Assembly (NCBI RefSeq): GCF_004745505.1 | Contig: NZ_RKLX01000001.1 | Span: forward strand, 186,001 to 250,000 | Length of the DNA stretch: 64,000 nt | Source of the DNA: Levilactobacillus suantsaiihabitans | Lineage (GTDB): Bacteria; Bacillota; Bacilli; Lactobacillales; Lactobacillaceae | Direction of reading: 5' to 3' | Shown: positions 25,965 through 35,438 of the stretch, piece after piece | How positions within the stretch are numbered: the first letter of the stretch is position 1 | How the letters are laid out: every line of letters starts with the position of its first letter | Translations under genes and position numbers: made by a program | The notes under the pieces: model-generated | Seen by the model: the letters and a program-made list of their open reading frames with translations, nothing else | Told to the model about the DNA's origin: nothing | Databases searched by the model: none

Positions 25965-26663
25965 TTAAAGTGTGACTTTAATCTCTTCTGCCGACTTACC
26001 AGCAACAACCTGGTGGGTCTCACGAATATGTAAGATGGCAGAAATTGCTTGGAAATTAGGTCGCGCCATTTGATCATTTGGCTGAGAAACTGGCTCTGGA
26101 GAGTCACCCTTTGCATAACGCGCTGCGTTCTTGCCGATTTGACGGAACATCTTTTCATCAATGACAGGAGCCTCTGGGAATAGTTCCAAATTGTTTAACG
26201 CCTCTTGGTCCTTCTGATGAATAATTACCGTCCCTTTTGACTGAATACCAATTGAGATACCAGACCCAGACAAATGATCGGCTTCAACCGCCATAAATGA
26301 AACGTCAGACGTATCATAAGCTTTAATCACTCGTGCTTTAAGGCCTTCCTCTTCAATCCCTGCGATCACCTGACGCAAAGCTTCCTTGTGAGAAACTCCC
26401 GATTCTGTCTTAGTTAGAACCGTTGCATAGGCTGGAGCCACTGCAATTACAATTTCATCCTTGGAATATCCTGGTTGGGCCAAGCCTACCGGTTGAAACC
26501 AGTCAACATTATTTTCTGGAACTGCACTTTCGTTACTAGATGTATTCTCAGCATCCGTCACAGCTGGTGCTTTCTTTTGAAAATCAATAGATTGATCAGT
26601 CTGCGTCTGTGATAAAACCTCACGAACAATTTTACGAACTAAATTTTCATCAATATCAGTCAT
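25965..26663 (-). CDS. pduD: Propanediol/glycerol dehydratase medium subunit
   Basis: A 232-residue beta subunit. The first ~20 residues ([20 protein letters not shown]) form the encapsulation helix known in PduD; a linker follows, then the core with [26 protein letters not shown] and [14 protein letters not shown]. The tag is very similar to the N-terminus of the D-lactate dehydrogenase at 32045. Confidence 0.95.
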   Translation of the reverse strand: MTDIDENLVRKIVREVLSQTQTDQSIDFQKKAPAVTDAENTSSNESAVPENNVDWFQPVGLAQPGYSKDEIVIAVAPAYATVLTKTESGVSHKEALRQVIAGIEEEGLKARVIKAYDTSDVSFMAVEADHLSGSGISIGIQSKGTVIIHQKDQEALNNLELFPEAPVIDEKMFRQIGKNAARYAKGDSPEPVSQPNDQMARPNFQAISAILHIRETHQVVAGKSAEEIKVTL

Positions 26664-26680
26664 AAAATAACCCTCCTCTC

Positions 26681-28357
26681 CTACATATCAAAGTGTTCTG
26701 GATCGATAACTTGAGGAATATCTGTTACTTTCTTCCATTCATCTGGATCATCATACAACCGATAACCAGTTCCTGGTCCCATGTAGTCATTGCCCTCATT
26801 AACAGCAGATTCAACATGCCAGTTTTCATCGAAGATCGCCGAGGTTTGTAAATAATCACCAACCACTTTTTGTTTCTGTAAATTAAGGATAGCCTCAGCG
26901 ACGTCGTTAACATCACCATCAGCCAATGCTTTAATTACGTCAACAGCAGTAATACCACGGTCCATCATGTCTTGTGCCGCTTTCATATCAGCGACCTTAT
27001 CACGTTTTGGCATATCTTCATGAACATCCGCATAAGTTGCTGCTTCAACTTCTTCATCAGTAATAGACGGTAATCCTAGTCCCTTAAAGACTACCTGTAA
27101 GGCTTTAGCAGCTTTCCGACGTACGTTAATCGCTTCTTCTTCTTTAATGGAATGGATCCCAAATGACTGACCGTAATCCCGTGATAGGAAGTGAATATCA
27201 TCATAGTCGTAGACATCTTCATTAGATCCAGCAAACGTGTTATCCGGATTAGGTTCTGCACCATAACCAGAGCAAATAAAGTCAGTACCACCAATGAACT
27301 GACCCATAAATCTCCAAGTACGACGCATTGAAGAATGTGAAAACGATTGGTCACTACCAGTAGCAGATTCCAGGTCATACATCATGCACAATAAGTTTTC
27401 ACCTAATACTTCGCGCAATCCATTCGGAACAGCGGTAGGGATTGAGATACAACTAAGTGAGCCATTTTGTAATCCCTGAACTCCGGAAGCCTTTGCCAAC
27501 AAAATACAACGAGCTTCTAGATACAACATCGACTTACCTTCAGGATATCCCATTAATACTTCTGAACCAGAACCAGATGTGAAACGCATCTTAATTCCCC
27601 GAGAGGCATAGCAAGATGCCAGGAATCCTTTAGACCAAGGCGTGTCATCCCCATCAGTAAACGAACGATCCGTACCATAAACAGAAATAGTTTCAGCATA
27701 CGACGTCAATCCACGCATCCCTAATTGTAGCTCCGTAGCTTCATCGACTGAACATTGATGCAAAACACCTGGACGTCCCGTCTGCGATCCAACTAGGACA
27801 GAAAGCGCGTTGAAAGGTGCGTCCCGGCTAACAGCAGTCGTCGTTTCCTCTTCAGCAAATCCTCTAAGAGCTGCTTCAGCTGCATCGGCAGCCAATTCAA
27901 CTGGATTATCAATATAATTAGTGACATGACTTTGGTTAGCAGGTTTTCTCCGCTCACGCATCTTCTTGGCACCCATAATCATCTCGCCAAAATCCAATTG
28001 ATTAATAACATCTTGGCCCTTGGCCGGCGTCATAGCCGTTGTATATTTCAAAACTTCCTTGTGAGAAATATTAGGATCAATCAACATCTTAGCAATTTTT
28101 GTAGAATCCATTGCCATAACCTTTTCAGCATTGGCAATATTGATCCCATAATTTGCGATATACATGTCAATCAGGTCAAAATCCTCACGTTTTTTCCCAT
28201 CCATTTCGACAATAACCCCATCTTGGACCTTAATACTCGGTTCAGGATCATTGGGGCTCTTCATCGCAACAAAGCCTTCTTCAGGCCATTCCTTAACAAT
28301 GACATCCTTATTGATCGGCCGCTGTTCAAGCTTTTCGAATCTCTTTTGACGTTTCAT
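26681..28357 (-). CDS. pduC: Propanediol/glycerol dehydratase large subunit
   Basis: A 558-residue alpha subunit containing the TIM-barrel active site of the adenosylcobalamin-dependent dehydratase, which turns 1,2-propanediol into propionaldehyde and glycerol into 3-hydroxypropionaldehyde. Family stretches include [57 protein letters not shown] and [20 protein letters not shown]. Length is that of known PduC (about 554). Substrate preference cannot be told from sequence by eye. Confidence 0.96.
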   Translation of the reverse strand: MKRQKRFEKLEQRPINKDVIVKEWPEEGFVAMKSPNDPEPSIKVQDGVIVEMDGKKREDFDLIDMYIANYGINIANAEKVMAMDSTKIAKMLIDPNISHKEVLKYTTAMTPAKGQDVINQLDFGEMIMGAKKMRERRKPANQSHVTNYIDNPVELAADAAEAALRGFAEEETTTAVSRDAPFNALSVLVGSQTGRPGVLHQCSVDEATELQLGMRGLTSYAETISVYGTDRSFTDGDDTPWSKGFLASCYASRGIKMRFTSGSGSEVLMGYPEGKSMLYLEARCILLAKASGVQGLQNGSLSCISIPTAVPNGLREVLGENLLCMMYDLESATGSDQSFSHSSMRRTWRFMGQFIGGTDFICSGYGAEPNPDNTFAGSNEDVYDYDDIHFLSRDYGQSFGIHSIKEEEAINVRRKAAKALQVVFKGLGLPSITDEEVEAATYADVHEDMPKRDKVADMKAAQDMMDRGITAVDVIKALADGDVNDVAEAILNLQKQKVVGDYLQTSAIFDENWHVESAVNEGNDYMGPGTGYRLYDDPDEWKKVTDIPQVIDPEHFDM

Positions 28358-28384
28358 TAAGTAATCCTCCTTAGAATAAAGTTT

Positions 28385-29101
28385 TTACTGAATGTAGGAG
28401 GGATAATCATTTACTGGTTTATCTCCCATTTGTCCTAATAACTCTAATCCACGTTCGCGACCGGCGATAATCGCCTGTCGAACGGCACCCGACTCACCGC
28501 TAATAGTCAATGTCCCTTCATTAGAGGGGCTACCATTATGACTCGGAGTGGCAACTGAAATAATTTTCACGCCCGCTGTTTTTAATGCTGTATCCGCCAT
28601 TACGATACCCACAGCAGCAGGACAAGCGTTTAAAATGCCAAACGCTTTTCCTTCTTCAGCACCTAAAGCCTCTACCAAGCATCCGGCTGCTCGTGCGGTA
28701 TATTGAAGTTCCACATAGCCAGCATCATTACCGTAAACATCACCGAAGTACCGGTGTAAGTTTTTAAATGTAACCTTGATTGCTTCACGAACATCAGATG
28801 GATCATAGCCACCAATTACAATCATGCAACCTTGGCCGCCTCCACCTTTAGTATCATTTGTCCATTCAACATCAATACATTCTGTATTTGTTGACTTGAT
28901 CCCTTCATCCATCGAAAATAGTTGGGGGCCACCACCGGTACGATCACTCACGATACCAATAACTGAATACTTTTTCTTCACATGCATTTTTTCAAGGAGT
29001 AGCGGATCCACATTGGGAATGCATAACCCAATCGTATCCCCAGCCTTGTCTGCACCCACAAATTCTGGTGCTACGCTGGTGGAATTCAAAAAGTCAATCA
29101 T
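28385..29101 (-). CDS. pduB: PduB, trimeric tandem-BMC shell protein
   Basis: A 238-residue shell protein with two BMC domains in tandem: FVGADKAGDTIGLCIPNVDP starts the first, and ARAAGCLVEALGAEEGKAFGILNACPAAVGIVMADTALKTAGV is the second. Length corresponds to the shorter PduB' form. It follows pduA by about 120 bases that contain a hairpin. Confidence 0.94.
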   Translation of the reverse strand: MIDFLNSTSVAPEFVGADKAGDTIGLCIPNVDPLLLEKMHVKKKYSVIGIVSDRTGGGPQLFSMDEGIKSTNTECIDVEWTNDTKGGGGQGCMIVIGGYDPSDVREAIKVTFKNLHRYFGDVYGNDAGYVELQYTARAAGCLVEALGAEEGKAFGILNACPAAVGIVMADTALKTAGVKIISVATPSHNGSPSNEGTLTISGESGAVRQAIIAGRERGLELLGQMGDKPVNDYPSYIQ

Positions 29102-29157
29102 GAGACTGCCTCCTAATAATTTGTAACAGGGAGTTTTCAGACATAACGTTTATTACT

Positions 29158-29200
29158 AAAAAGGTCCTTATTTGTCCTCCACTCAAACAAAATAAGAACC
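29158..29200 (-). terminator. Intercistronic hairpin between pduA and pduB
   Basis: GGTCCTTATTT (29163-29173) and AAATAAGAACC (29190-29200) pair with one mismatch around a 16-base loop; the minus strand continues TTTTTAGT. It could be a leaky terminator or a 3' stabiliser that raises PduA over the downstream products. Confidence 0.55.
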
Positions 29201-29219
29201 AATTTCACTAGATCATTCT

Positions 29220-29498
29220 TTATTCCTTACGTGGAAGAATCTTCTCAACGTCTGTGTGAGGACGTGGAATGACGTAGTTAGAAACAACTTCGCCAACATT
29301 TCCTGCTGCCTGAACGCCAGCATCTACAGCAGCCTTCACAGCACCAACATCACCACGAACCATGGCAGTTACAAGACCAGCTCCAATTTTTTGTTGGCCA
29401 ATTAAACTAACATTTGCTGCTTTGACCATAGCATCCGCTGCTTCGATTGAAGGTACTAAACCTCTTGTTTCAATCATTCCAAGTGCTTCTTGTTCCAT
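29220..29498 (-). CDS. pduA: PduA, major hexameric BMC shell protein
   Basis: A 92-residue single-BMC-domain protein ([26 protein letters not shown]) and first gene of the operon. Hexamers form the flat facets and the pore. GGAGGG stands 7 bases before the ATG. The promoter upstream carries a cre-like site, and the divergent regulator gene starts 220 bases away. Confidence 0.95.
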   Translation of the reverse strand: MEQEALGMIETRGLVPSIEAADAMVKAANVSLIGQQKIGAGLVTAMVRGDVGAVKAAVDAGVQAAGNVGEVVSNYVIPRPHTDVEKILPRKE

Positions 29499-29526
29499 AA
29501 GGAAACCCTCCTAAAGTCAATACGCT

Positions 29527-29540
29527 TGAAAGCGCTTACT
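29527..29540 (-). promoter_or_regulatory. cre-like catabolite repression site of the pdu operon
   Basis: TGAAAGCGCTTACT differs from the TGWNANCGNTNWCA consensus at one position. It lies about 16 bases downstream of the -10 box, where CcpA would block transcription. Confidence 0.65.
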
Positions 29541-29555
29541 TTTTGCTACACGGCT

Positions 29556-29561
29556 ATTATA
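29556..29561 (-). promoter_or_regulatory. -10 box of the pduA promoter
   Basis: Perfect TATAAT on the minus strand, without a good -35 box at the proper distance. This fits an activator-dependent promoter. Confidence 0.55.
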
Positions 29562-29568
29562 TAACAAG

Positions 29569-29587
29569 TGATTCAAATTTTCCTGAA
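29569..29587 (-). promoter_or_regulatory. Candidate activator site shared with the SDR gene
   Basis: The minus strand reads TTCAGGAAAATTTGAATCA. It matches 15 of 19 positions of 30978-30996 upstream of the SDR gene, and sits just upstream of the pduA -10 box where an AraC-type activator would replace the -35 contact. Confidence 0.45.
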
Positions 29588-29719
29588 CAGATTAGGATAT
29601 ATAATATGCAAGTTTACAAATATTCAGCTTAAATTATGACAATTATTTGCTTTAAAATTAAAAATATCTTATTGTGTAGATAGTAACAAAGCTAGTGATC
29701 AACGAAAGGAGATTTTCTT

Positions 29720-30784
29720 ATGAATTTAAATTCACAAGAAAAGCAATACACCCAAATAAAACAAATTATATCTTTATTTTTTCAATTAACTAAAATTCGT
29801 ATTGCTTTTATCGACCCTACGCTTCATGTAATAACCAGCGAGGGCCTTCTCGCTGATCCAACTAACTCAACCAACTACTTTGAAAAGAAAAAGAATTTGA
29901 TTTTCTTTCCCATCGTGACTAATGATCGACTCAATGGCTTATTCCTTGCTGACAAGAGTGATATTACAGTCAATATGCTATCATTAAATCAAAAATCATT
30001 GGAAAGCGTCGCAAATGAGGTTTTGAGCACATATTATCAACGGGTCCTTATACTGTCCCCCCTAACTAAAGATGAAATTAATCAAAATCTACAATTATTT
30101 AATCTGCTCATCAACAATTCACATAACGCTACCCCTCTGGTACCGATTAAGAACAGTACATCTCCCATTACTACCCGAAACAAAGGTGTTAATGACATTG
30201 ACATTGCCTTAAATTATATAGATCAGAACATCACAAAAAAGCTTACCCTACTCACCGTGGCCAACAATGCTTACCTTTCTCCAGCTTATTTAAGCCGCCT
30301 ATTCAAGGAAAATTTTAAGATCAATTTCTCTGACTACATTCGACTTAGAAAAATCACCTTAGCTCAAAACAAATTAATGACGACTACGCAATCTATTAAT
30401 AGCATTGCAAATAACTTAGGATTTTCTAGGGCAAACTATTTTAATAAGGTTTTCAAAGAAACCACAAATCTCACTCCTTTACAATTCCGTAAACACTATA
30501 GCGGCTCTAAAAAAATTTACACAATCTATCGTGACTTGACTTGGAACGACAATATTTCTGTCTATGCAGCTTCAAAACGTTTCTTTCAACAGCAAGGAAT
30601 CGATTTAAAAGAAAAAGATGTTAATGGTCGTCCATGTATTGTCGCGATTGAAGATCTTTCATCACTTGGGAACGCTAGCGGGTGGGTTTTTCTTGTTGAT
30701 GGTATTCAACCTCCCATCTTCCCAAGTGAACTTTACGTCAAAGATAAAACTGTTATTCAGTGGATTTTCGTTCATATTTCCTAA
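29720..30784 (+). CDS. pocR: PocR-like AraC regulator with transcobalamin-like C-terminal domain
   Basis: A 354-residue regulator divergent from pduA. Residues ~5-120 fit a PocR-type sensory domain. Residues ~155-255 are the AraC double HTH (NNAYLSPAYLSRLFKENF; IANNLGFSRANYFNKVFKE). The last ~85 residues are an added domain: a VYAASKRFF-like segment, SGWVFLVDG, and a final VIQWIFVHIS. Their spacing matches the DUF4430/transcobalamin beta-domain protein encoded at 34679-35410. It is likely the activator of the pdu operon, responding to diol and perhaps to cobalamin; the latter is inferred. AAAGGAG lies 8 bases before the ATG. Confidence 0.85.
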   Translation: MNLNSQEKQYTQIKQIISLFFQLTKIRIAFIDPTLHVITSEGLLADPTNSTNYFEKKKNLIFFPIVTNDRLNGLFLADKSDITVNMLSLNQKSLESVANEVLSTYYQRVLILSPLTKDEINQNLQLFNLLINNSHNATPLVPIKNSTSPITTRNKGVNDIDIALNYIDQNITKKLTLLTVANNAYLSPAYLSRLFKENFKINFSDYIRLRKITLAQNKLMTTTQSINSIANNLGFSRANYFNKVFKETTNLTPLQFRKHYSGSKKIYTIYRDLTWNDNISVYAASKRFFQQQGIDLKEKDVNGRPCIVAIEDLSSLGNASGWVFLVDGIQPPIFPSELYVKDKTVIQWIFVHIS

Positions 30785-30977
30785 ATTGTCAGTTAATTGC
30801 GCATTTTACCCGAATAATTATTCTTTCGGCCTAGCAACGTGAATAAATTCGCTAATTGATTGCAAGCAAATTCCATAACTAACGAAATAAATATCTCTTG
30901 CAAGTGAAGTTATGCACCTCAAAAATTTTCAACATTTTAACTTATTACTTTCCCCTTCTCCAAGGCTTTACGCAGTA

Positions 30978-30996
30978 TTCAGGTCAATTTCTATCA
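30978..30996 (+). promoter_or_regulatory. Candidate activator site upstream of the SDR gene
   Basis: TTCAGGTCAATTTCTATCA, matching the pduA upstream site as TTCAGGnnAATTTnnATCA. It lies about 55 bases before the -35 box. The rest of the 330-base gap (30785-31115) is AT-rich with no gene. Confidence 0.4.
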
Positions 30997-31041
30997 TAAT
31001 TTCTTATAGTTACTTTACAGAAATGCCTGACATACCGGAAA

Positions 31042-31080
31042 AGAAAGCGCTTTACATACGATAATTGCATGCTATATAAT
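31042..31080 (+). promoter_or_regulatory. Promoter with overlapping cre-like site for the SDR gene
   Basis: TTTACA (31051-31056) and TATAAT (31075-31080) are 18 bases apart. A cre-like core AGAAAGCGCTTTAC (31042-31055) overlaps the -35, and GGAGG at 31104-31108 leads into the ATG at 31116. Confidence 0.65.
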
Positions 31081-31115
31081 ACCTTTGTAACAAACTATAG
31101 AACGGAGGCTTTATA

Positions 31116-31874
31116 ATGGGACGCTTGCAAGGTAAGGTTGCATTAGTAACCGGTGGTTCAAAGGGTATTGGAAAGGCTATTGTCGAACGCTTTGCTCAAG
31201 AAGGCGCAAAGGTTGTCTTCACTGCCATCGAAAAAGAAGCTGGTGACGTACTAGAAAAAGAGTTAATCCCTAATCGTCTAGTATTCATGCAACAAGATGT
31301 TTCCAAAAAGGATGACTGGGAACGCATTATCAAAGCTACAATCAATAAATTTGGTAAAATCAATATCATCGTCAATAATGCCGGAATTGGTGTCTTTTCT
31401 GATATTGAAAAAATGGATGAAAAGAACTGGAATTCCACGATCGGCGTTAACTTAACAGGTACCATGTGGGGTGTGAAATATGGTATTAAATCCATGAAGA
31501 ACAACCATGAAAAGAACTCCATTATTAACCTTTGTTCTGTTGAAGGACTGATCGGTGATCCCGATTTACTTGCATATAATGCTTCTAAGGGTGGCGTTCG
31601 CCTTTTGACTAAATCAGCTGCTCTGCATTGCGCACGTGAGGGGTATGCTATTCGAATCAATTCGGTTCATCCTGGATACGTAAATACACCATTGGTTGAA
31701 AACCTCGAGAAGACTGATCCTAAGGTTAAAGATCATTTAGTTTCACTACATCCAATGGGGCGTCTGGCCGAACCGTCAGAAGTAGCAAACATGGCTCTTT
31801 TCTTAGCATCTGATGAATCCTCATTTAGCACTGGGTCAGAGTTCTTAGTTGACGGTGGTTACACGGCACAATAA
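31116..31874 (+). CDS. Short-chain dehydrogenase/reductase (RADH-like)
   Basis: A 252-residue SDR close to the (R)-specific alcohol dehydrogenase of lactobacilli. Motifs: TGGSKGIGKA (cofactor), NNAGIG, the catalytic Ser in NLCSVEG, and YNASKGG (Tyr-x-x-x-Lys); the C-terminus VDGGYTAQ is identical to that of known lactobacillar RADH. It could reduce propionaldehyde or 3-hydroxypropionaldehyde to the alcohol. Unlike its neighbour it has no N-terminal tag, so it probably works in the cytosol. cre and a pdu-like upstream motif suggest control with the operon. Confidence 0.85.
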   Translation: MGRLQGKVALVTGGSKGIGKAIVERFAQEGAKVVFTAIEKEAGDVLEKELIPNRLVFMQQDVSKKDDWERIIKATINKFGKINIIVNNAGIGVFSDIEKMDEKNWNSTIGVNLTGTMWGVKYGIKSMKNNHEKNSIINLCSVEGLIGDPDLLAYNASKGGVRLLTKSAALHCAREGYAIRINSVHPGYVNTPLVENLEKTDPKVKDHLVSLHPMGRLAEPSEVANMALFLASDESSFSTGSEFLVDGGYTAQ

Positions 31875-31990
31875 TCGATAATAGCTGTCATTAGAGTAAT
31901 CTCAGCAAATTTAGAGAATTCCTTTCTTACTTGCTGAATGTCTTGCCCTTACCGATATCTTATTGATTTACAGTTAATATTTATACTTAA

Positions 31991-33151
<1,161 letters not shown>

Positions 33152-33270
33152 GTACCTTTTGACAGTACTTCATGCGTTACCTGCTGAAATCTCATTTGTT
33201 CACCGGAAAGTTTTATCCTCCCTAACCTTGAGATTATTTTGAAATACTGTATTTCATTTCAGATTTCAAT

Positions 33271-33311
33271 ATAGAGAGTCAAATCCAAAACATATTGGAT
33301 TGACTCTCTAT
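33271..33311 (+). terminator. Terminator of the D-LDH gene
   Basis: ATAGAGAGTC-AATCCAA / TTGGATT-GACTCTCTAT stem with one bulged base, followed by TTGTTTC. The surrounding 343-base gap holds no other feature except AT-rich promoter-like DNA for the next gene. Confidence 0.6.
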
Positions 33312-33495
33312 TTGTTTCACGTGGCGCTTGAAACTATTCGTATTGGTACTTTTTGCCCACCAATACAAGAAAGTACCAGCATTATTTTGTAAAATCTTGA
33401 AATAGTACTATTTTTTCGTTACAATTTGTTTAGATGTTAACGGATACATCGCTGAGTCAATGGGGACTCTACCACTTTACCGAGGAGGGTCTTTT

Positions 33496-34587
33496 ATGCC
33501 TAATTTTTCACCAACTCAAGAAAACTATCGTGACCTGGCCCAAGCTTTAGCCAAATTCACCAGTCTTACGCAGATCAAGACCTTGTGCTACGGGTTCAAC
33601 GGTATTTTACTTAAAAATAATCTGGTTTTTCTAAATGATTCCGCCATCAGAAGTAACCTGGCCGACGAGGATCTGACCAGCTTTGCCCTCTTCCCTATCA
33701 GTTGGGGAAACCAACTCTGGGGACTGATGTTGTGCGATGCCAGCAGCGTGTCCCAAAAACGCCTTGAACTGGCACGGACCTACCTCACTGATGTCTTGCA
33801 TCAGGCGTTTGCTCAAGCGGATGTACCCATCCAAGTCTGGGAACCACTTAAACCCAATCAAATCAAACAGTTGAACTACTTTAACCATTTAATGTTCCCG
33901 GCAAACAGCCAACCCCGTTCAACCTCGGCTGATTTTACCATGGCCACAGCCATGATCGATGGCCAAGCCATTAGCAATGATGATGCCTACCAAAGCATCA
34001 AGCTGGCGGTTGCATACATTCATCAACACATTCAACATGCTCTGTCTCTACATGAAGTCGCGGAGGCCGCCTACCTTTCACCGTCGTATCTGAGTCGCTT
34101 GTTCAAAAAATATTTACACGTGAGCTTCGTTGAATACGTCAACAACCAAAAGATTGCCTTGGCGCAAGAACGGTTGGCCCTCACGTTCATTCCCATCAAT
34201 CAGATTTCTGCTCAATTGGGATTTTCGCAGACCAGCTATTTCACCAAAATATTCAAACGCAAGACGCACTTAACGCCGTCCGAATTTCGGCAGCGCAACC
34301 ATGCCATTCAAAAGGTTTACACGATTCCCCGTGATCTTGACTGGCAATCTTCTGATTCGGTATACGATGTCACCCGTAATTACTTCAAGCGCCGCGATAT
34401 TATCTACCGGTCGGACACCGACGATGGTACGACTTACGTGACCCAGATTGGTGACTTAACCGATTCCGCTGGCACTCGTGGTTGGGTGTTTACCGTCGAT
34501 GGTCAACAGCTCCTCCAATCCGTTGATGAGGTCTCGGTCCAAAATAAATCAGTGATTCAATGGGTCTACATGAACTATGCCCACTAA
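33496..34587 (+). CDS. Second PocR-like AraC regulator with transcobalamin-like C-terminal domain
   Basis: A 363-residue paralogue of the regulator at 29720: same PocR-like N-terminus, same double HTH (AEAAYLSPSYLSRLFKKYL; ISAQLGFSQTSYFTKIFKR), same C-terminal extension ending RGWVFTVDGQ... VIQWVYMNY. Base composition is closer to the GC-rich backbone than to the pdu island, so it may be the resident copy. It is convergent with the B12 uptake operon, sharing a terminator with it. The ATG at 33496 has GAGGAGGG upstream. Targets may be the ECF operon, the pdu operon, or both. Confidence 0.85.
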   Translation: MPNFSPTQENYRDLAQALAKFTSLTQIKTLCYGFNGILLKNNLVFLNDSAIRSNLADEDLTSFALFPISWGNQLWGLMLCDASSVSQKRLELARTYLTDVLHQAFAQADVPIQVWEPLKPNQIKQLNYFNHLMFPANSQPRSTSADFTMATAMIDGQAISNDDAYQSIKLAVAYIHQHIQHALSLHEVAEAAYLSPSYLSRLFKKYLHVSFVEYVNNQKIALAQERLALTFIPINQISAQLGFSQTSYFTKIFKRKTHLTPSEFRQRNHAIQKVYTIPRDLDWQSSDSVYDVTRNYFKRRDIIYRSDTDDGTTYVTQIGDLTDSAGTRGWVFTVDGQQLLQSVDEVSVQNKSVIQWVYMNYAH

Positions 34588-34605
34588 AATGATTCTACAT
34601 TAACT

Positions 34606-34650
34606 AAAGAGGCTTCCGAACGGGTCAAAGCACTGTTCGGAAGCCTCTTT
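34606..34650. terminator. Bidirectional terminator between regulator 2 and the B12 uptake operon
   Basis: AAAGAGGCTTCCGAAC / GTTCGGAAGCCTCTTT, a perfect 16-base stem between convergent genes. Confidence 0.88.
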
Positions 34651-34678
34651 ATTAGTTGAATATAACTTAATTGATTAC

Positions 34679-35410
34679 TCAGTATCCCTTAGTCGTAAAG
34701 TACCAATGCACCTTATCTCCGGCTTTAACAGCCTTCTTATTAGCCGCCTGATCAATAAACTTCCCATTGACCCGGTACTTCCAGCCGCTGCCGACCTTGA
34801 CGTCGTTTTCGGCTAGGCCGTTGATGCTGCTGACGTAGACGACCACGCCTTGTTGGGCCTTGATCTTGAGCTTGGATGATTGGAGCACCGTGAACGCGTT
34901 GGACTTGCTGTTCACCTTGACCTTACCATCGAAGAAGGTCTTCTTGTAGCCGCTGACCACTAAGTGTGCGGTCGCTGCTGATGACTTCTTCTTCTTGGTG
35001 GCTGACTTGGTTGTCGTGGCCGTGGTTGCGTGGCGCTTGGTCGTCCGTGCTGGCGAGCTTGTGCGATGCTTGGTAGCCCGCTTACTGGTCGTCGTTGCAC
35101 TGGTGCTGGTGGCCGCCGACGAACTGGCTGCCGTGGCGTGATGCGTCGCGGCAGCCGTTGATGACGAGGTTGTCTTCGCCTTGGTAGCCGCCTTCTTGCT
35201 GGACGACGACGCCTTTTGATGCTTCTTCTTCGCTACCGAACTGCTCGTCGCACTTGCTGATGACGACGACGTTGATGACGAACTGGTGGCGACTGCCGCC
35301 GTGTCCGGTTCCGCCGCTTGCGTTTGGCGACTCTGTTGAAACGCCAGCGCGCCGCCGATCACTAAGATGGTGGCGACGACCGCCGCGATGATCCACCTGG
35401 TCTTCTTCAT
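34679..35410 (-). CDS. Membrane-anchored DUF4430/transcobalamin beta-domain-like protein
   Basis: A 243-residue surface protein. Residues 1-28 are a positively charged start and one hydrophobic helix without a lipobox, so it is a membrane anchor or signal peptide. Residues ~33-150 are a Ser/Thr/Ala/Lys stalk. The last ~90 residues hold a DUF4430-like domain: SNAFTVLQ, VYVSSINGLAENDVKVGSGWKYRVNG and KAGDKVHWYF. These follow the beta-domain pattern of intrinsic factor/transcobalamin (SINGL, a Trp-containing strand, then GD-x-V/I-x-W/F). Last gene of the ECF operon. Predicted to hold cobalamin together with the product of the preceding gene; family knowledge plus inference. Confidence 0.75.
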   Translation of the reverse strand: MKKTRWIIAAVVATILVIGGALAFQQSRQTQAAEPDTAAVATSSSSTSSSSASATSSSVAKKKHQKASSSSKKAATKAKTTSSSTAAATHHATAASSSAATSTSATTTSKRATKHRTSSPARTTKRHATTATTTKSATKKKKSSAATAHLVVSGYKKTFFDGKVKVNSKSNAFTVLQSSKLKIKAQQGVVVYVSSINGLAENDVKVGSGWKYRVNGKFIDQAANKKAVKAGDKVHWYFTTKGY

Positions 35411-35438
35411 GCCAACTACCCCTTAACTCTATGATTGA

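Noticed and set aside
30785-31115. Possible cobalamin riboswitch before the SDR gene or elsewhere in the pdu divergon
   Set aside because: No B12-box-like conserved core was seen by eye in any leader of the module; a covariance search would be decisive.
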